Below are positions 29,111-38,299 of a stretch of DNA of 64,000 nt, one piece after another. The position numbers and the translations under genes are program-made. Each line of letters starts with the position of its first letter. The first letter of the stretch is position 1. Under the pieces are notes generated by a model. It was given only the letters and a program-made list of their open reading frames with translations. It was not told the DNA's origin and ran no database searches. The DNA comes from Terrabacter sp. MAHUQ-38. Its GTDB lineage: Bacteria; Actinomycetota; Actinomycetes; Actinomycetales; Dermatophilaceae. The stretch spans positions 496,001 to 560,000 of the forward strand of contig NZ_JACVCU010000002.1 of the NCBI RefSeq assembly GCF_014518425.1. Direction: 5' to 3'.

Positions 29111-29158
29111 GCGGTGGTTCTGGGGCGCGGTGGTGCTGGGGCGCGACGGCGCCGGAGG

Positions 29159-30370
29159 TCACATGACGATGGCGTCGACGAAGGCCTCGGGGTCGAAGGG
29201 GGCGAGGTCGTCCGGGCCCTCGCCGAGACCGACGAGCTTGACCGGCACGCCGAGCTGGCGCTGGACGGCCACGACGATGCCACCCTTGGCGGTGCCGTCG
29301 AGCTTGGTGAGCACGATGCCCGTGACGTCGACGGCCTCGGAGAAGACCTTGGCCTGCTGGAGGCCGTTCTGGCCGGTCGTCGCGTCCAGCACGAGCAGCA
29401 CCTCGTCGATCTCGCTCTGCTTCTCGATGACGCGCTTGACCTTGCCGAGCTCGTCCATGAGGCCGACCTTGTTGTGGAGGCGTCCGGCCGTGTCGATGAT
29501 GACGACGTCGACCTCCTCCTCGATGCCGGCCTTGACCGCGTCGAACGCGACGGCGGCGGGGTCGGCGCCGTCCTTGTGCGAGCGCACGGTGGCGACGCCG
29601 ACGCGAGCGCCCCAGGTCTCGAGCTGGTCGGCCGCGGCCGCCCGGAAGGTGTCGGCGGCGCCGAGCAGCACCTCGCGGTCCTCGGCGACGAGCACCCGGG
29701 CGAGCTTGCCCACGGTCGTCGTCTTGCCGGTGCCGTTGACGCCGACGACGAGGATGACGGCGGGGCGGTCGCCGACGCGGCTGCTCGCGATGCGTCGGTC
29801 CATGCCGGGCTGGACGAGCGCGAGAAGGTCCTCACGGAGCCAGTCGCGCACGGTGGCCTCGTCGGTCGTGCCGTCGACCTTGACCCTGGTGCGGAGCGAC
29901 TCGACGAGCTCGGTGGTGGCCTCGACGCCGAGGTCGGAGCTGATGAGGGTGTCCTCGACCTCTTCCCAGGCCTCCTCGTCGAGGCGGCCCCGCGAGAGGA
30001 GCGCCAGCAGGCCCTGGCCGATGGTGGAGTTGGAGCGGGCGAGACGCGCCCGCAGTCGCTGGAGACGTCCGCGGGCCGACTCGGGGCGCTCGACGGCCGG
30101 CTCCGGTGGCACCGTCGGAGCGGGTGGCGCGGGCGCCTCCTCGACCTCGGCGGGGGCGCCGGGTGTGGCCGGTGGCGTGACGGTCTCGGTCGACTCGGTC
30201 GGTGGGCGGCGGTCGAGGTCCTCGGCAGGCAGCCCCGGCGCGGCGCGCGGCGCCTCGCGCTCCAGGGTGCGGCCACGGCCGCGCACGAGGCTGACCCCGT
30301 AGGCGACCGCGCCGGCGAGGATGGCGACGCCGATGACGACATAGATCAAGACGGTGTCCACGTCAGCCAT
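29159..30370 (-). CDS. ftsY: Signal recognition particle receptor FtsY
   Basis: FtsY docks SRP-ribosome complexes to SecYEG. This 403-residue protein starts with a membrane helix (VLIYVVIGVAILAGAVAYGVS), as in actinobacteria, followed by a Pro/Glu-rich A domain (residues about 35-100), the N domain and the G domain: VGVNGTGKTTTVGKLA, GAADTFRAAAADQLE, VIIDTAGRLHNK, LTKLDGTAKGG and GLGEGPDDL. ATG at 30370 gives the membrane anchor at the N-terminus. A small membrane-protein gene lies 101 bp upstream. Confidence 0.96.
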   Translation of the reverse strand: MADVDTVLIYVVIGVAILAGAVAYGVSLVRGRGRTLEREAPRAAPGLPAEDLDRRPPTESTETVTPPATPGAPAEVEEAPAPPAPTVPPEPAVERPESARGRLQRLRARLARSNSTIGQGLLALLSRGRLDEEAWEEVEDTLISSDLGVEATTELVESLRTRVKVDGTTDEATVRDWLREDLLALVQPGMDRRIASSRVGDRPAVILVVGVNGTGKTTTVGKLARVLVAEDREVLLGAADTFRAAAADQLETWGARVGVATVRSHKDGADPAAVAFDAVKAGIEEEVDVVIIDTAGRLHNKVGLMDELGKVKRVIEKQSEIDEVLLVLDATTGQNGLQQAKVFSEAVDVTGIVLTKLDGTAKGGIVVAVQRQLGVPVKLVGLGEGPDDLAPFDPEAFVDAIVM

Positions 30371-30471
30371 CCAACCACGGCCTGCGAGGGCGACCGTCGC
30401 GTGCCGGACACGGCTCAGCCACCGGCGCGGGCCGGTGGCTGACGGGTGTGGGCAGGAGGCCGGGCGCGGGT

Positions 30472-30648
30472 CTAGTGCGTGCGCGGTCGGCGCAGGGCGC
30501 TCGAGCGACGCCGTGCCGACCGGGCCACCCCTTCCCCCTTGGTGGTGAGCAGGTCTCGGCCGCCGCGATGCGCGGGCACCGCCACGACGCCGACGACCGC
30601 GACACCGAGCACGGTGACGACGAGCATCGAGATGACCAGAAGAAGCAT
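30472..30648 (-). CDS. Small single-pass membrane protein (58 aa), unknown function
   Basis: The frame starting MLLLVISMLVVTVLGVAVV has one long N-terminal hydrophobic helix (about residues 1-27) and a basic, cytoplasm-suited tail (RGGRDLLTTKGEGVARSARR). It lies between smc and ftsY and has its own promoter candidate just upstream. No Shine-Dalgarno is visible. I do not recognise a family. A non-coding leader is the alternative reading. Confidence 0.45.
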   Translation of the reverse strand: MLLLVISMLVVTVLGVAVVGVVAVPAHRGGRDLLTTKGEGVARSARRRSSALRRPRTH

Positions 30649-30681
30649 GTGACAAGAGTGACTGATGTGGCCCCTGTTACG

Positions 30682-30709
30682 CAAATACCACAGTGTGACG
30701 ATTTGGCAA
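30682..30709 (-). promoter_or_regulatory. Putative promoter for the small membrane protein and ftsY
   Basis: On the minus strand TTGCCA (30704-30709) and TATTTG (30682-30687) are 16 bp apart in an unusually AT-rich stretch for this genome, between the smc stop and the small ORF. Confidence 0.4.
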
Positions 30710-30787
30710 CCCCAACAGGCCACCCTCCCTCGCCGCGTATGTCGCCGTTTCGCGCGCTCCGGCTGGGAGCGCGCGAATCGGGGGCGG

Positions 30788-33700
30788 TCAGGCGGGCTGG
30801 TCGGCGACGTCGCGCAGGCGCTGCGACACGACGGTCGTCACGCCGTCACCGCGCATGCTGACGCCGTAGAGGGCGTCCGCGATCTCCATCGTCTTCTTCT
30901 GGTGCGTGATGACGATGAGCTGCGAGCTGTCGCGCAGCTCCTCGAAGAGGGTGATGAGACGCCCGAGGTTGGCGTCGTCGAGGGCGGCCTCGACCTCGTC
31001 CATGATGTAGAAGGGCGAGGGGCGCGCCTTGAAGATCGCGACGAGCAGCGCGACCGCGACGAGGGAGCGCTCCCCACCCGAGAGGAGCGAGAGGCGCTTG
31101 ATCTTCTTGCCCGGCGGGCGCGCCTCGACCTCGAGCCCGGTCGTCAGCATGTTGGACGGATCGGTGAGGACCAGCCGGCCCTCACCGCCGGGGAAGAGCC
31201 GCTGGAAGACGCGCTCGAACTGGACCGCTGTGTCCTCGAACGCCTCGGCGAAGACCCGCTCGACGCGCTCGTCGACCTCCCGGACGATGTCGAGCAGGTC
31301 GCGCTTGGAGTTCTTGAGGTCCTCGAGCTGCTCGGTGAGGAACTTGTGGCGCTCCTCGAGTGCCGAGAACTCCTCCAGCGCAAGCGGGTTGATGCGTCCG
31401 AGCGCGCCGAGCTTGCGCTCGGCCTGGCGCAGCCGCTTCTCCTGTGCCTCGCGCACGAACGGGATGGGCTCGGGCTGCGGCGCATCAGGATCGGCATCGG
31501 GGTCGGGCACGGCCGGCACGAGCTGGTGCGGGCCGAACTCCTCGACGAGGTCGGACGGTGAGATCCCCAGCTCCTCGACGGCCTTCGTCTCGAGCTGCTC
31601 GATGCGCAGGCGCTGCTGGGCGCGGGCGACCTCGTCGCGGTGCACGCTGTCGGTCAGCTCACGCAGCTCGGCCTGCAGGGCCGAGATGTCGCGGCGCACG
31701 ACCGCGAGCTCGGCGTCGCGCTCGGTGCGCTCCGCCTCTCCCGCGGCACGCGCCCGCCCGGCCTGCTCGGCGGACTCGGCGAGCAGCGCGTGCGCCCACG
31801 TCGCAGCGGTCCGCACCGCCTCGGCGACGGCGGCCTCGCGCTGCCGGCGGGCGCGCTTCTCGGCGAGCCGCTCGCGGGCCTGCTCCTCGTGGCGGGCGCC
31901 GCGCTCGAGCGCGTCGGCGCGGTCCTTGAGGGCGCGGGCCCGCTCTTCACGGGTGCGCAGGGCGAGGCGCAGCTCCGTCTCGGCGGCGCGGGCCTCACGG
32001 GCCACGGCCTCGAGCCGGTCGCGCTCCTCGGTCGACGGCTCGTCGACGAAGTCGCCCTCGCCGCTCGCAGCCTCGAGCCGTTCGAGGAGGGCGGCGTGCT
32101 CGGCCTGGTCGGCTTCGAGGGCGGTCGTCGCGTCGGCGATGGCCTTCTCGGTGCGCTCGACCTCGGCGCGCGCGGCCCGCAGCGTCTGGCCGAGCGAGCC
32201 GAGCTTCTCGGCGATGGCCGCCATCCGGGCGTCGCTCTCGTTGAGCCGCTCGAGCGCGGCCTCGACGGAGTCGGCGAGCTCGACACGAGCCGCTTCGGCA
32301 CCGGCGAGCCGGAAGCGGGCCTCCTCGCCCTCGCGCACGGCCCTGGCCATCGCGTCCTGAGCGTCGTCGAGCGCGGCCTGCAGCTCGATGAGGCTCGGGG
32401 CGGCGTTGCTGCCACCGCGCACCGCGCCGGGCGCGTAGACGTCGCCGGAGCGGGTCACAGCAGTGACACCGGCGTGGCGGCGAACGAGTGTCTTGGCGGC
32501 TGCCGCGTCGGGCACGAGCGCCACGCGCTCGAGGACCTGGTCGACGGCGGGACGCACGGTGTCGGGGCAGTCGACGACCTCGCGCGCCCACCGGGCATCC
32601 CCCGACAGGGCGGGCCACGAGGCATGGTCGACGCGCGTCGCGGACTCGGAGACGAGCAGGCTGGCGCGCCCGGCGTCGTCGTCACGCAGCGCGTCGAGTG
32701 CTGCTGCTGCGGCATCGAGCGACCCGACGGCGAGGGCCTCGGCCGCGGACCCGAGGGCCGCGGCGACGGCGTTCTCGAGCCCCGCCTCGACAGTCACGAG
32801 GGAGGCGACGGAGCCGAGGATCTCGTGGCCGTCGTCGGCGGCCGCGAGGAGGGCAGCAGCGCCGTCCTTGCGGCGCAGGCTGAGGCCGAGGGCCTCGACT
32901 CGGGCAGCGGCCGTCGTCCGGGCACGCTCGGCCTCGGCCTCGGCCTCCTTCCAGCGGGCGAGCTCGGCATCGGCAGCCTCGAGGCGCGCAGCGGCCTCCT
33001 CGTAGGCGGTGTCGAGACCCTCCTCGCCCTCCTCGTCCTGGGCGACGCTCGCCTCCAGCCTAGAGAACTCGCGCTCGGCCTCGGTGGCACGGGCCTGGCC
33101 CTGCTCGACGGTGCTGCGCAGACGACCGATCTCGGCCTCGCGGGCCTCGATGCGAGAGGCCCTGGCGCCGACCTGGCCGCCGAGCTTGGCCAGTCCCTCA
33201 CGACGGTCGGCCGCGGCACGCACCTCGCGCTGGAGGCGTGCAGTCTCCTCCGCGTGGCTGCGTTCGGCGTCGGTGCGGGCCAGCACGGCCGCCTCGAGGG
33301 CGGCCTTGGCCTCGGCGATCTCCTCGAGCAGGAAGCTCTCCTGCTCACGCACCTCGGCGGCCTGGGCGCGCAGCTGCTCCGGGTCACGGCTCTGGCCGGC
33401 GGGCTCGGGCTCGTCGTCCTCGCTGAGCAGGCGTACGCGTTCCGCGGCGAGGGACCGCGTCGCCGCCATCCGCTCGACGAGCCGCCCGAGCGACACGTAC
33501 TCGTCCTGCGCCTGGCTGAGCGCCGGGCGGGCCGCCTCGGCAGCGGCCTCGAGCGAGGCGAGGCGTTGGGCGAGGTCGGCGATGGCCTCCTCGACCTCGG
33601 TGCGGCGCTCGATGAGGGCCGACTCGTCGGCCACCTCCTGCTCGAGCGTCGACGTCAGCTGCACCAGGTCGTCGGCGAGCAGGCGCAGCCGGGCATCGCG

Positions 33701-34366
33701 CGCGTCGGTCTGTATGACGGCAGCCTTGCGCGCCGTCTCGGCCTGCCGGCCGAGCGGGCCGAGCTGACGGCGGATCTCGCCCGTGAGGTCGTGCACGCGG
33801 GTGAGGTTGGCCTCCATCGTCTCGAGCTTGCGCAGCGCACGCTCCTTGCGCTTGCGGTGCTTGAGGACGCCGGCCGCCTCCTCGATGAAGCCGCGCCGCT
33901 CCTCGGGGGTCGCGCGCAGCACGGTGTCGAGCTGGCCCTGACCGACGATGACGTGCATCTCGCGGCCGATGCCGCTGTCGGAGAGCAGCTCCTGCACGTC
34001 GAGCAGCCGGCACGGGGTGCCGTTGATGGCGTACTCCGACCCGCCGTTGCGGAACATCGTGCGCGCGATCGTGACCTCGGTGTAGTCGATCGGCAGCGCA
34101 CCGTCGCTGTTGTCGATCGTCAGCGCGACCTCGGCGCGGCCGAGCGGGGCCCGGCCCGAGGTACCGGCGAAGATGACGTCCTCCATCTTGCCGCCGCGGA
34201 GCGACTTGGCCCCCTGCTCGCCCATGACCCACGCCAGCGCGTCGACGACGTTGCTCTTGCCGGAGCCGTTGGGGCCCACGATGCACGTGATGCCTGGCTC
34301 GAGGCGCAGGTGGGTCGCCGAGGCGAAGGACTTGAAGCCCTTCAGGGTGAGGCTCTTGACATACAC
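30788..34366 (-). CDS. smc: Chromosome segregation SMC protein
   Basis: SMC is the ATPase core of condensin and organises the replicated chromosome. This protein has 1192 residues. The N-terminal head has Walker A GPNGSGKSNVVDALAWVMGE (about residues 32-51). Two long Ala/Glu/Arg-rich coiled coils flank a hinge at about 500-650 (DGHEILGSVASLVTVE). The C-terminal head shows the signature LSGGERSLVAVALLVAIF and Walker B SPFYIMDEVEAALDD. Size is normal. GTG at 34366 follows AAGGA about 11 bases upstream, and a -10-like TACGCT lies about 50 bp upstream. Confidence 0.97.
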   Translation of the reverse strand: MYVKSLTLKGFKSFASATHLRLEPGITCIVGPNGSGKSNVVDALAWVMGEQGAKSLRGGKMEDVIFAGTSGRAPLGRAEVALTIDNSDGALPIDYTEVTIARTMFRNGGSEYAINGTPCRLLDVQELLSDSGIGREMHVIVGQGQLDTVLRATPEERRGFIEEAAGVLKHRKRKERALRKLETMEANLTRVHDLTGEIRRQLGPLGRQAETARKAAVIQTDARDARLRLLADDLVQLTSTLEQEVADESALIERRTEVEEAIADLAQRLASLEAAAEAARPALSQAQDEYVSLGRLVERMAATRSLAAERVRLLSEDDEPEPAGQSRDPEQLRAQAAEVREQESFLLEEIAEAKAALEAAVLARTDAERSHAEETARLQREVRAAADRREGLAKLGGQVGARASRIEAREAEIGRLRSTVEQGQARATEAEREFSRLEASVAQDEEGEEGLDTAYEEAAARLEAADAELARWKEAEAEAERARTTAAARVEALGLSLRRKDGAAALLAAADDGHEILGSVASLVTVEAGLENAVAAALGSAAEALAVGSLDAAAAALDALRDDDAGRASLLVSESATRVDHASWPALSGDARWAREVVDCPDTVRPAVDQVLERVALVPDAAAAKTLVRRHAGVTAVTRSGDVYAPGAVRGGSNAAPSLIELQAALDDAQDAMARAVREGEEARFRLAGAEAARVELADSVEAALERLNESDARMAAIAEKLGSLGQTLRAARAEVERTEKAIADATTALEADQAEHAALLERLEAASGEGDFVDEPSTEERDRLEAVAREARAAETELRLALRTREERARALKDRADALERGARHEEQARERLAEKRARRQREAAVAEAVRTAATWAHALLAESAEQAGRARAAGEAERTERDAELAVVRRDISALQAELRELTDSVHRDEVARAQQRLRIEQLETKAVEELGISPSDLVEEFGPHQLVPAVPDPDADPDAPQPEPIPFVREAQEKRLRQAERKLGALGRINPLALEEFSALEERHKFLTEQLEDLKNSKRDLLDIVREVDERVERVFAEAFEDTAVQFERVFQRLFPGGEGRLVLTDPSNMLTTGLEVEARPPGKKIKRLSLLSGGERSLVAVALLVAIFKARPSPFYIMDEVEAALDDANLGRLITLFEELRDSSQLIVITHQKKTMEIADALYGVSMRGDGVTTVVSQRLRDVADQPA

Positions 34367-34490
34367 GAACGTGGGGTTCCTTTGGTGTCCTGCCGGCGAC
34401 GATCCCGGTCAGCGTACTAGCCGAGGGCCGACACCCCGGGGAGGCGAGCGCGGGCCGGGTCGGGCGGCATACGGCCCTCGGGTGGCGGGC

Positions 34491-34916
34491 GTGAGCACGG
34501 TCGACCACCTCGTGATCGCCGCACCGGATCTCGCCGGGGGCGCCTCGCATCGGGACCGGCCCTCGTCCACTGGGTCGTGCGCGTCAGCTCCCTCGACGGG
34601 GAGCCGGACGTCGTGGAGCTGCGTCGTGGGAGCAACGAGTGGCCCTCACGGTCCCACCAGATGGCCGTATGCCGCAGGGCGGCCTCGCGCCCTCGCGCAT
34701 CCACTGGCGCACCCCGCATCCGCCGCCCCTGCTGCCCGACAGGGGGATCCGGCTGCTGGAGCTTCGACTCACGACACCCGGCACCGGGGCCCTGCGCCCA
34801 CTCCTCAGCGGTGTCGGCAGGGCCGTGACGGTCACCGAGGGGCGGCCCGGATGTCCGCGACCTTCCGCACCTCGTCAGGCGAGGTGACCCTCGGCGGCCC
34901 TACAGTCATCGGGTGA
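34491..34916 (+). pseudogene. VOC/glyoxalase-like domain pseudogene with several frameshifts
   Basis: Fragments of one glyoxalase-like protein lie in order in three frames. VSTVDHLVIAAPDLAGG (from GTG 34491) is a typical VOC start. Then, in another frame, come VHWVVRVSSLDGEPDVVELRRG (about 34565-34635). In the third come GIRLLELRLTTPGTGALRPLL and VGRAVTVTEG (about 34745-34845). Finally MSATFRTSSGEVTLGG returns in the first frame. The N-terminal half is also too short by about 50 residues, so a deletion is likely. The gene is therefore decayed. It lies between smc and the PPOX gene. Confidence 0.65.
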
Positions 34917-35542
34917 GCGATCCCCACACCATCACCACGATCGAGCGGCTGCTCGAGGTCTATCCCACGGCACCCGTGGCGAACTCCCTCGCCAAGGAGT
35001 CACCGCGCATCACGCCGAGCCAGGCGCGGATCATCGGGGCAGCGCCCTTCGTCGTCGTCGCGACCGTCGGTGAGGGTGGGCTCGACCAGTCGCCGCGGGG
35101 CGACCACCCGGGTTTCGTCGTGGTGCGCGACGAGCGCACGCTCGTCATCCCCGACCGGCGCGGCAACAACCGGCTCGACACCCTGCGCAACGTCGTCGCC
35201 GACCCTCGCGTGGGCCTCATCTTCCTCGTCCCGGGCCTCGGCGAGGAGCTGCGGGTGCGCGGCACGGCCGTCGTGTCGACCGATCCCGTCGAGCTGGCGC
35301 GCCACGAGGTGAAGGGGGCGTTGCCGGCATCCGTCCTCGTGGTCACCGTGGAGCGCGGCTACTTCCAGTGCGCCCGTGCGATCAAGCGAAGCCGCTTGTG
35401 GGACAGCGAGTCCCGCGCCGACCGGGCGACGCTCCCGACAGCCGGGCAGATGACGCGCGAGGCGGGCGGGTTCACGTCGGACGCGGAGGCTGCGGCCTAC
35501 GATGTCGCCCTCGACGAGCGGCAGAACGCGACGCTCTACTGA
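34913..35542 (+). CDS. Pyridoxamine 5'-phosphate oxidase family (MSMEG_1061-like) protein
   Basis: This 209-residue FMN-binding split-barrel protein has FVVVATVGEGGLDQSPRGDHPGFV, then TLVIPDRRGNNRLDTLRNVVADPRVGLIFLVPG, the core of the MSMEG_1061/DR2398 subfamily, and a C-terminal CARAIKRSRLW. A flavin-dependent oxidoreductase role is likely; substrate unknown. GTG at 34913 follows TACAGT by six bases (leaderless), and the start lies inside the end of the VOC relic. Confidence 0.85.
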   Translation: MSDPHTITTIERLLEVYPTAPVANSLAKESPRITPSQARIIGAAPFVVVATVGEGGLDQSPRGDHPGFVVVRDERTLVIPDRRGNNRLDTLRNVVADPRVGLIFLVPGLGEELRVRGTAVVSTDPVELARHEVKGALPASVLVVTVERGYFQCARAIKRSRLWDSESRADRATLPTAGQMTREAGGFTSDAEAAAYDVALDERQNATLY

Positions 35543-35563
35543 CCGTCGCGCCGAGCCGGCGGC

Positions 35564-35866
35564 TCACTCGCCGCCGTTGGCGATCCGCTCGTGGTGGTGG
35601 ATGACCTCGGCGATGATGAAGCCCAGGAAGGACTCCGCGAAGACCGGGTCCAGGCCGGCGTCGTCGGCGAGCGCCCGCAGGCGCGCGATCTGGCGCTCCT
35701 CGCGCGCCGGGTCGGCGGCGGGCAGATGCTGTTCGGCCTTTAGCTTGCCGACCTGCTGGGTGCACTTGAACCGCTCCGCGAGCAGGTGGACGAGCGCCGC
35801 GTCGATGTTGTCGATGCTGCTGCGCAGCCGGGTCAGCTCGGCCGGGACCTCGGGCTCGTCACTCAC
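35564..35866 (-). CDS. Chorismate mutase (AroQ class)
   Basis: This 100-residue all-helical protein matches monofunctional AroQ chorismate mutases, which make prephenate for Phe and Tyr synthesis. LRSSIDNIDAALVHLLAERFKCTQQVGKLK holds the N-terminal Arg, the Asp/Ile helix and catalytic Arg/Lys residues. DPAREERQIARLRALA and FAESFLGFIIAEVIHHHE complete helices 2 and 3. No signal peptide is seen, so it is cytoplasmic. GTG at 35866 is six bases after TAGGCT (leaderless). Confidence 0.88.
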   Translation of the reverse strand: MSDEPEVPAELTRLRSSIDNIDAALVHLLAERFKCTQQVGKLKAEQHLPAADPAREERQIARLRALADDAGLDPVFAESFLGFIIAEVIHHHERIANGGE

Positions 35867-35884
35867 GCCGCCAGCCTAGGTGCG

Positions 35885-36163
35885 TCAGCGTTCGACGAAA
35901 CCGGAGATTCCGTCCCTCGGAACACCCCGCTGCACGACGACGCTGTCGACGTAGCCGGGCCGGCGTGTCGTCGTGGGGTGCTCGCGGAGCAGCTCCTCGA
36001 GCCGCGCCACGTCGGTCGCGCGCCCCTGGGCGACGACCTCGACACGTCCGTCGGCGGTGTTGCGTGCATGACCGACGAGACCGAGCTCGAGCGCCTGGGC
36101 GCGCGTCCACCAGCGGAAGCCGACACCCTGCACCGTGCCCCGGACGAAGATCGTCACTCGCAC
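35885..36163 (-). CDS. acyP: Acylphosphatase
   Basis: This 92-residue enzyme hydrolyses acyl phosphates. The substrate-binding Arg is in [13 protein letters not shown] and the catalytic Asn in [17 protein letters not shown]. Length is normal. GTG at 36163 (or the preceding GTG at 36166) is chosen by family length; GAGG lies shortly upstream. In many actinobacteria acyP sits between mutM and smc, and here that space has been expanded by accessory genes. Confidence 0.9.
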   Translation of the reverse strand: MRVTIFVRGTVQGVGFRWWTRAQALELGLVGHARNTADGRVEVVAQGRATDVARLEELLREHPTTTRRPGYVDSVVVQRGVPRDGISGFVER

Positions 36164-36328
36164 CACTGCCTCGTCCCTGTCGTCAGCGTCCTCAGGAGCG
36201 TGCTCGTTCGTCCCAACCACCCCGACACCGTATGCCCGCGTGGCGCCGCAACGTCGTCCCCAGCCGTACCTATGCTCACACCAGGCACAGCGGTGACTCC
36301 ACTCACTGCAGCCCACGGAAGGAGCGAC

Positions 36329-38299
36329 GTGACGACGTCGGCGATTTCTCGGGCGGCTGGCACCGGTCAGACCGCAGACACGACCTCGGGGGGCGTCCCC
36401 CGGTCGGGGCGTGCCCGGCAGAGCCGGATCGAGGGCCTCGACGGACTGCGCGCCCTCGCGATCACCGGTGTGCTCGTCTACCACCTCAACGCGTCGTGGC
36501 TGCCCGGCGGCTTCCTCGGCGTGGACGTCTTCTTCGTCGTCTCCGGCTTTCTCATCACGACCCTGCTCGTGCGGGAGCACCACCGCACCGGCCGCATCGC
36601 GCTGTCCCAGTTCTGGGTGCGGCGCGCGCGCCGCCTCGTCCCGGCCCTCGTGCTGTGCGTCCTGACGAGCGTGCTCATCGCGCGGCTCGTCAGCCAGGAC
36701 CTCCTCGTCGACATCGGCCGGCAGCTGCTCGGTGCCCTGACGTTCTCGACGAACTGGACCGAGATCGGCGCCGGCTCGAGCTACTTCGACCAGACGGCCC
36801 CACAGCTGTTCATGAACTTCTGGTCGCTCGCGGTCGAGGAGCAGTTCTACCTCGCGTGGCCGCTCGTGGTCCTTGCTCTGCTCGCCGTGGCCGGCCGGGT
36901 GCGCGTGGGTGTCGCCGTCGCGGTCGGCACCGCGTCCTCGCTGCTCATGGCGCTGCTCTTCACCCCGGGCCTCGACGCGACGCGCGTCTACTACGGCACG
37001 GACACCCATGTCATGGGGCTCATGGCCGGCGCCGCGCTCGCCTTCGCGTGGGCCAGCCCCAGCCTCGCGCTCTGGGTCGCACCCACGCGCTGGGGGCGGC
37101 TCGGGGCGTATGCCGTCCCTCTGGCCGGCGTGGTCCTGCTGGCAGAGATGGCCCTCCTCGACGAGCAGTCGACGCTGACCTTCCGCGGCGGCATCGTCCT
37201 CGCGTCACTCGCCACGGCAGTGCTCGTCATGGGCGTCATCGAGAGGCGACCGGACGGCGTGAGCGCGTTCCAGCGCCCCCTGCGACACCCGGTGGCGAGC
37301 TGGGTGGGGGCCCGTTCCTACTCCATCTACCTGTGGCACTGGCCCGTCATCCTGCTCGTCGCCCTCGACAACCCGTCGGCCCCGGGCACGATGTCGCACC
37401 TGCTGACCCGGCTCTGGTGCGTGCTCGTCACTCTTGCGCTCGCCGACCTGACGTTCCGGTTCGTCGAGACGCCGTTCCGCACGCTCGGCTTCCGGGGCGT
37501 GGTGACGAGCGTGCGGAGCCGGCTGTCCGCGCTGACCCGGCGCGCGAAGCAGGTGGCCGGCAGCGCCGTCGCCGCGCTGGCGGTGGCGACCGCCGTCATC
37601 GTGGTGACCGCGCCGGACCAGAGCGTGACGGCCAGGATGCTCGCCGAGAACGAGGCGTCGGCGCGCGCCGACTCGATGACCGACTCGCCGGCGGGGCACT
37701 CGGGCAGGTCCGGCCCGCCGCCCGGGGCCACGGCGTCCACCGACGCCCGGGCGACGGCCACCAAGGCGTCGTTCACGATGCCGAGCGGCCCCGAGATCGA
37801 CGCATACGGTGACTCGATGATGGTCGGCAGCCTGCAGGCCATGCGCTACTACTTCCCCGGCATCCGCATCGACGCGAAGTCCAACCGACGCTGGTCCGAC
37901 GGTCTCGCAGAGGTGACCGCGCGCGGCGGCGGCAACCGTCGCGCCGTCGTCCTCGCCTTCGGCACCAACGCGGGCGTCGACGAGGCGGACGTCACAAAGG
38001 TCCTCGACGCGCTCGGCCCCCGGCGGATGGTCGTGCTGGTCAACGTCATGGGCCCGTTCGCCCGGGTCGACACCGACAACGCGGCCTTCGACCTCATCGC
38101 CCGCGACCGTCCCAACGTCATCGTGGCCGACTGGGCCGACGCCATTCGTGCGCACCCCGACCAGGTGCAGTCCGACCGGGTGCACCCGACGATCAAGGGT
38201 GCCCACCTCTTCTCCAAGACGGTGCGTCAGGCGCTCGCCGACCTCTCGGAGCGCAGCACCGGCAAGAAGGTCGTCCTCAAGGAGCTACCGATCCCGTGA
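36329..38299 (+). CDS. Membrane acyltransferase (OafA/YrhL type) with SGNH domain
   Basis: This 656-residue protein has an acyltransferase-3 domain (residues about 30-380, some ten helices: [64 protein letters not shown]). A Ser/Thr/Pro-rich linker follows, then an extracytoplasmic SGNH hydrolase domain (about 480-640) with [15 protein letters not shown] and [14 protein letters not shown]. Such proteins O-acetylate cell-surface glycans or peptidoglycan. GTG at 36329 follows AAGGAG closely. The next gene overlaps by four bases. Confidence 0.9.
   Translation: MTTSAISRAAGTGQTADTTSGGVPRSGRARQSRIEGLDGLRALAITGVLVYHLNASWLPGGFLGVDVFFVVSGFLITTLLVREHHRTGRIALSQFWVRRARRLVPALVLCVLTSVLIARLVSQDLLVDIGRQLLGALTFSTNWTEIGAGSSYFDQTAPQLFMNFWSLAVEEQFYLAWPLVVLALLAVAGRVRVGVAVAVGTASSLLMALLFTPGLDATRVYYGTDTHVMGLMAGAALAFAWASPSLALWVAPTRWGRLGAYAVPLAGVVLLAEMALLDEQSTLTFRGGIVLASLATAVLVMGVIERRPDGVSAFQRPLRHPVASWVGARSYSIYLWHWPVILLVALDNPSAPGTMSHLLTRLWCVLVTLALADLTFRFVETPFRTLGFRGVVTSVRSRLSALTRRAKQVAGSAVAALAVATAVIVVTAPDQSVTARMLAENEASARADSMTDSPAGHSGRSGPPPGATASTDARATATKASFTMPSGPEIDAYGDSMMVGSLQAMRYYFPGIRIDAKSNRRWSDGLAEVTARGGGNRRAVVLAFGTNAGVDEADVTKVLDALGPRRMVVLVNVMGPFARVDTDNAAFDLIARDRPNVIVADWADAIRAHPDQVQSDRVHPTIKGAHLFSKTVRQALADLSERSTGKKVVLKELPIP

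Noticed and set aside
31640-34420. A 926-codon open frame on the plus strand opposite smc.
   Set aside because: It is the mirror of smc's codon-position GC bias. Its translation is Leu/Gly/Arg/Glu-rich with no domain, while the minus strand has every SMC motif.
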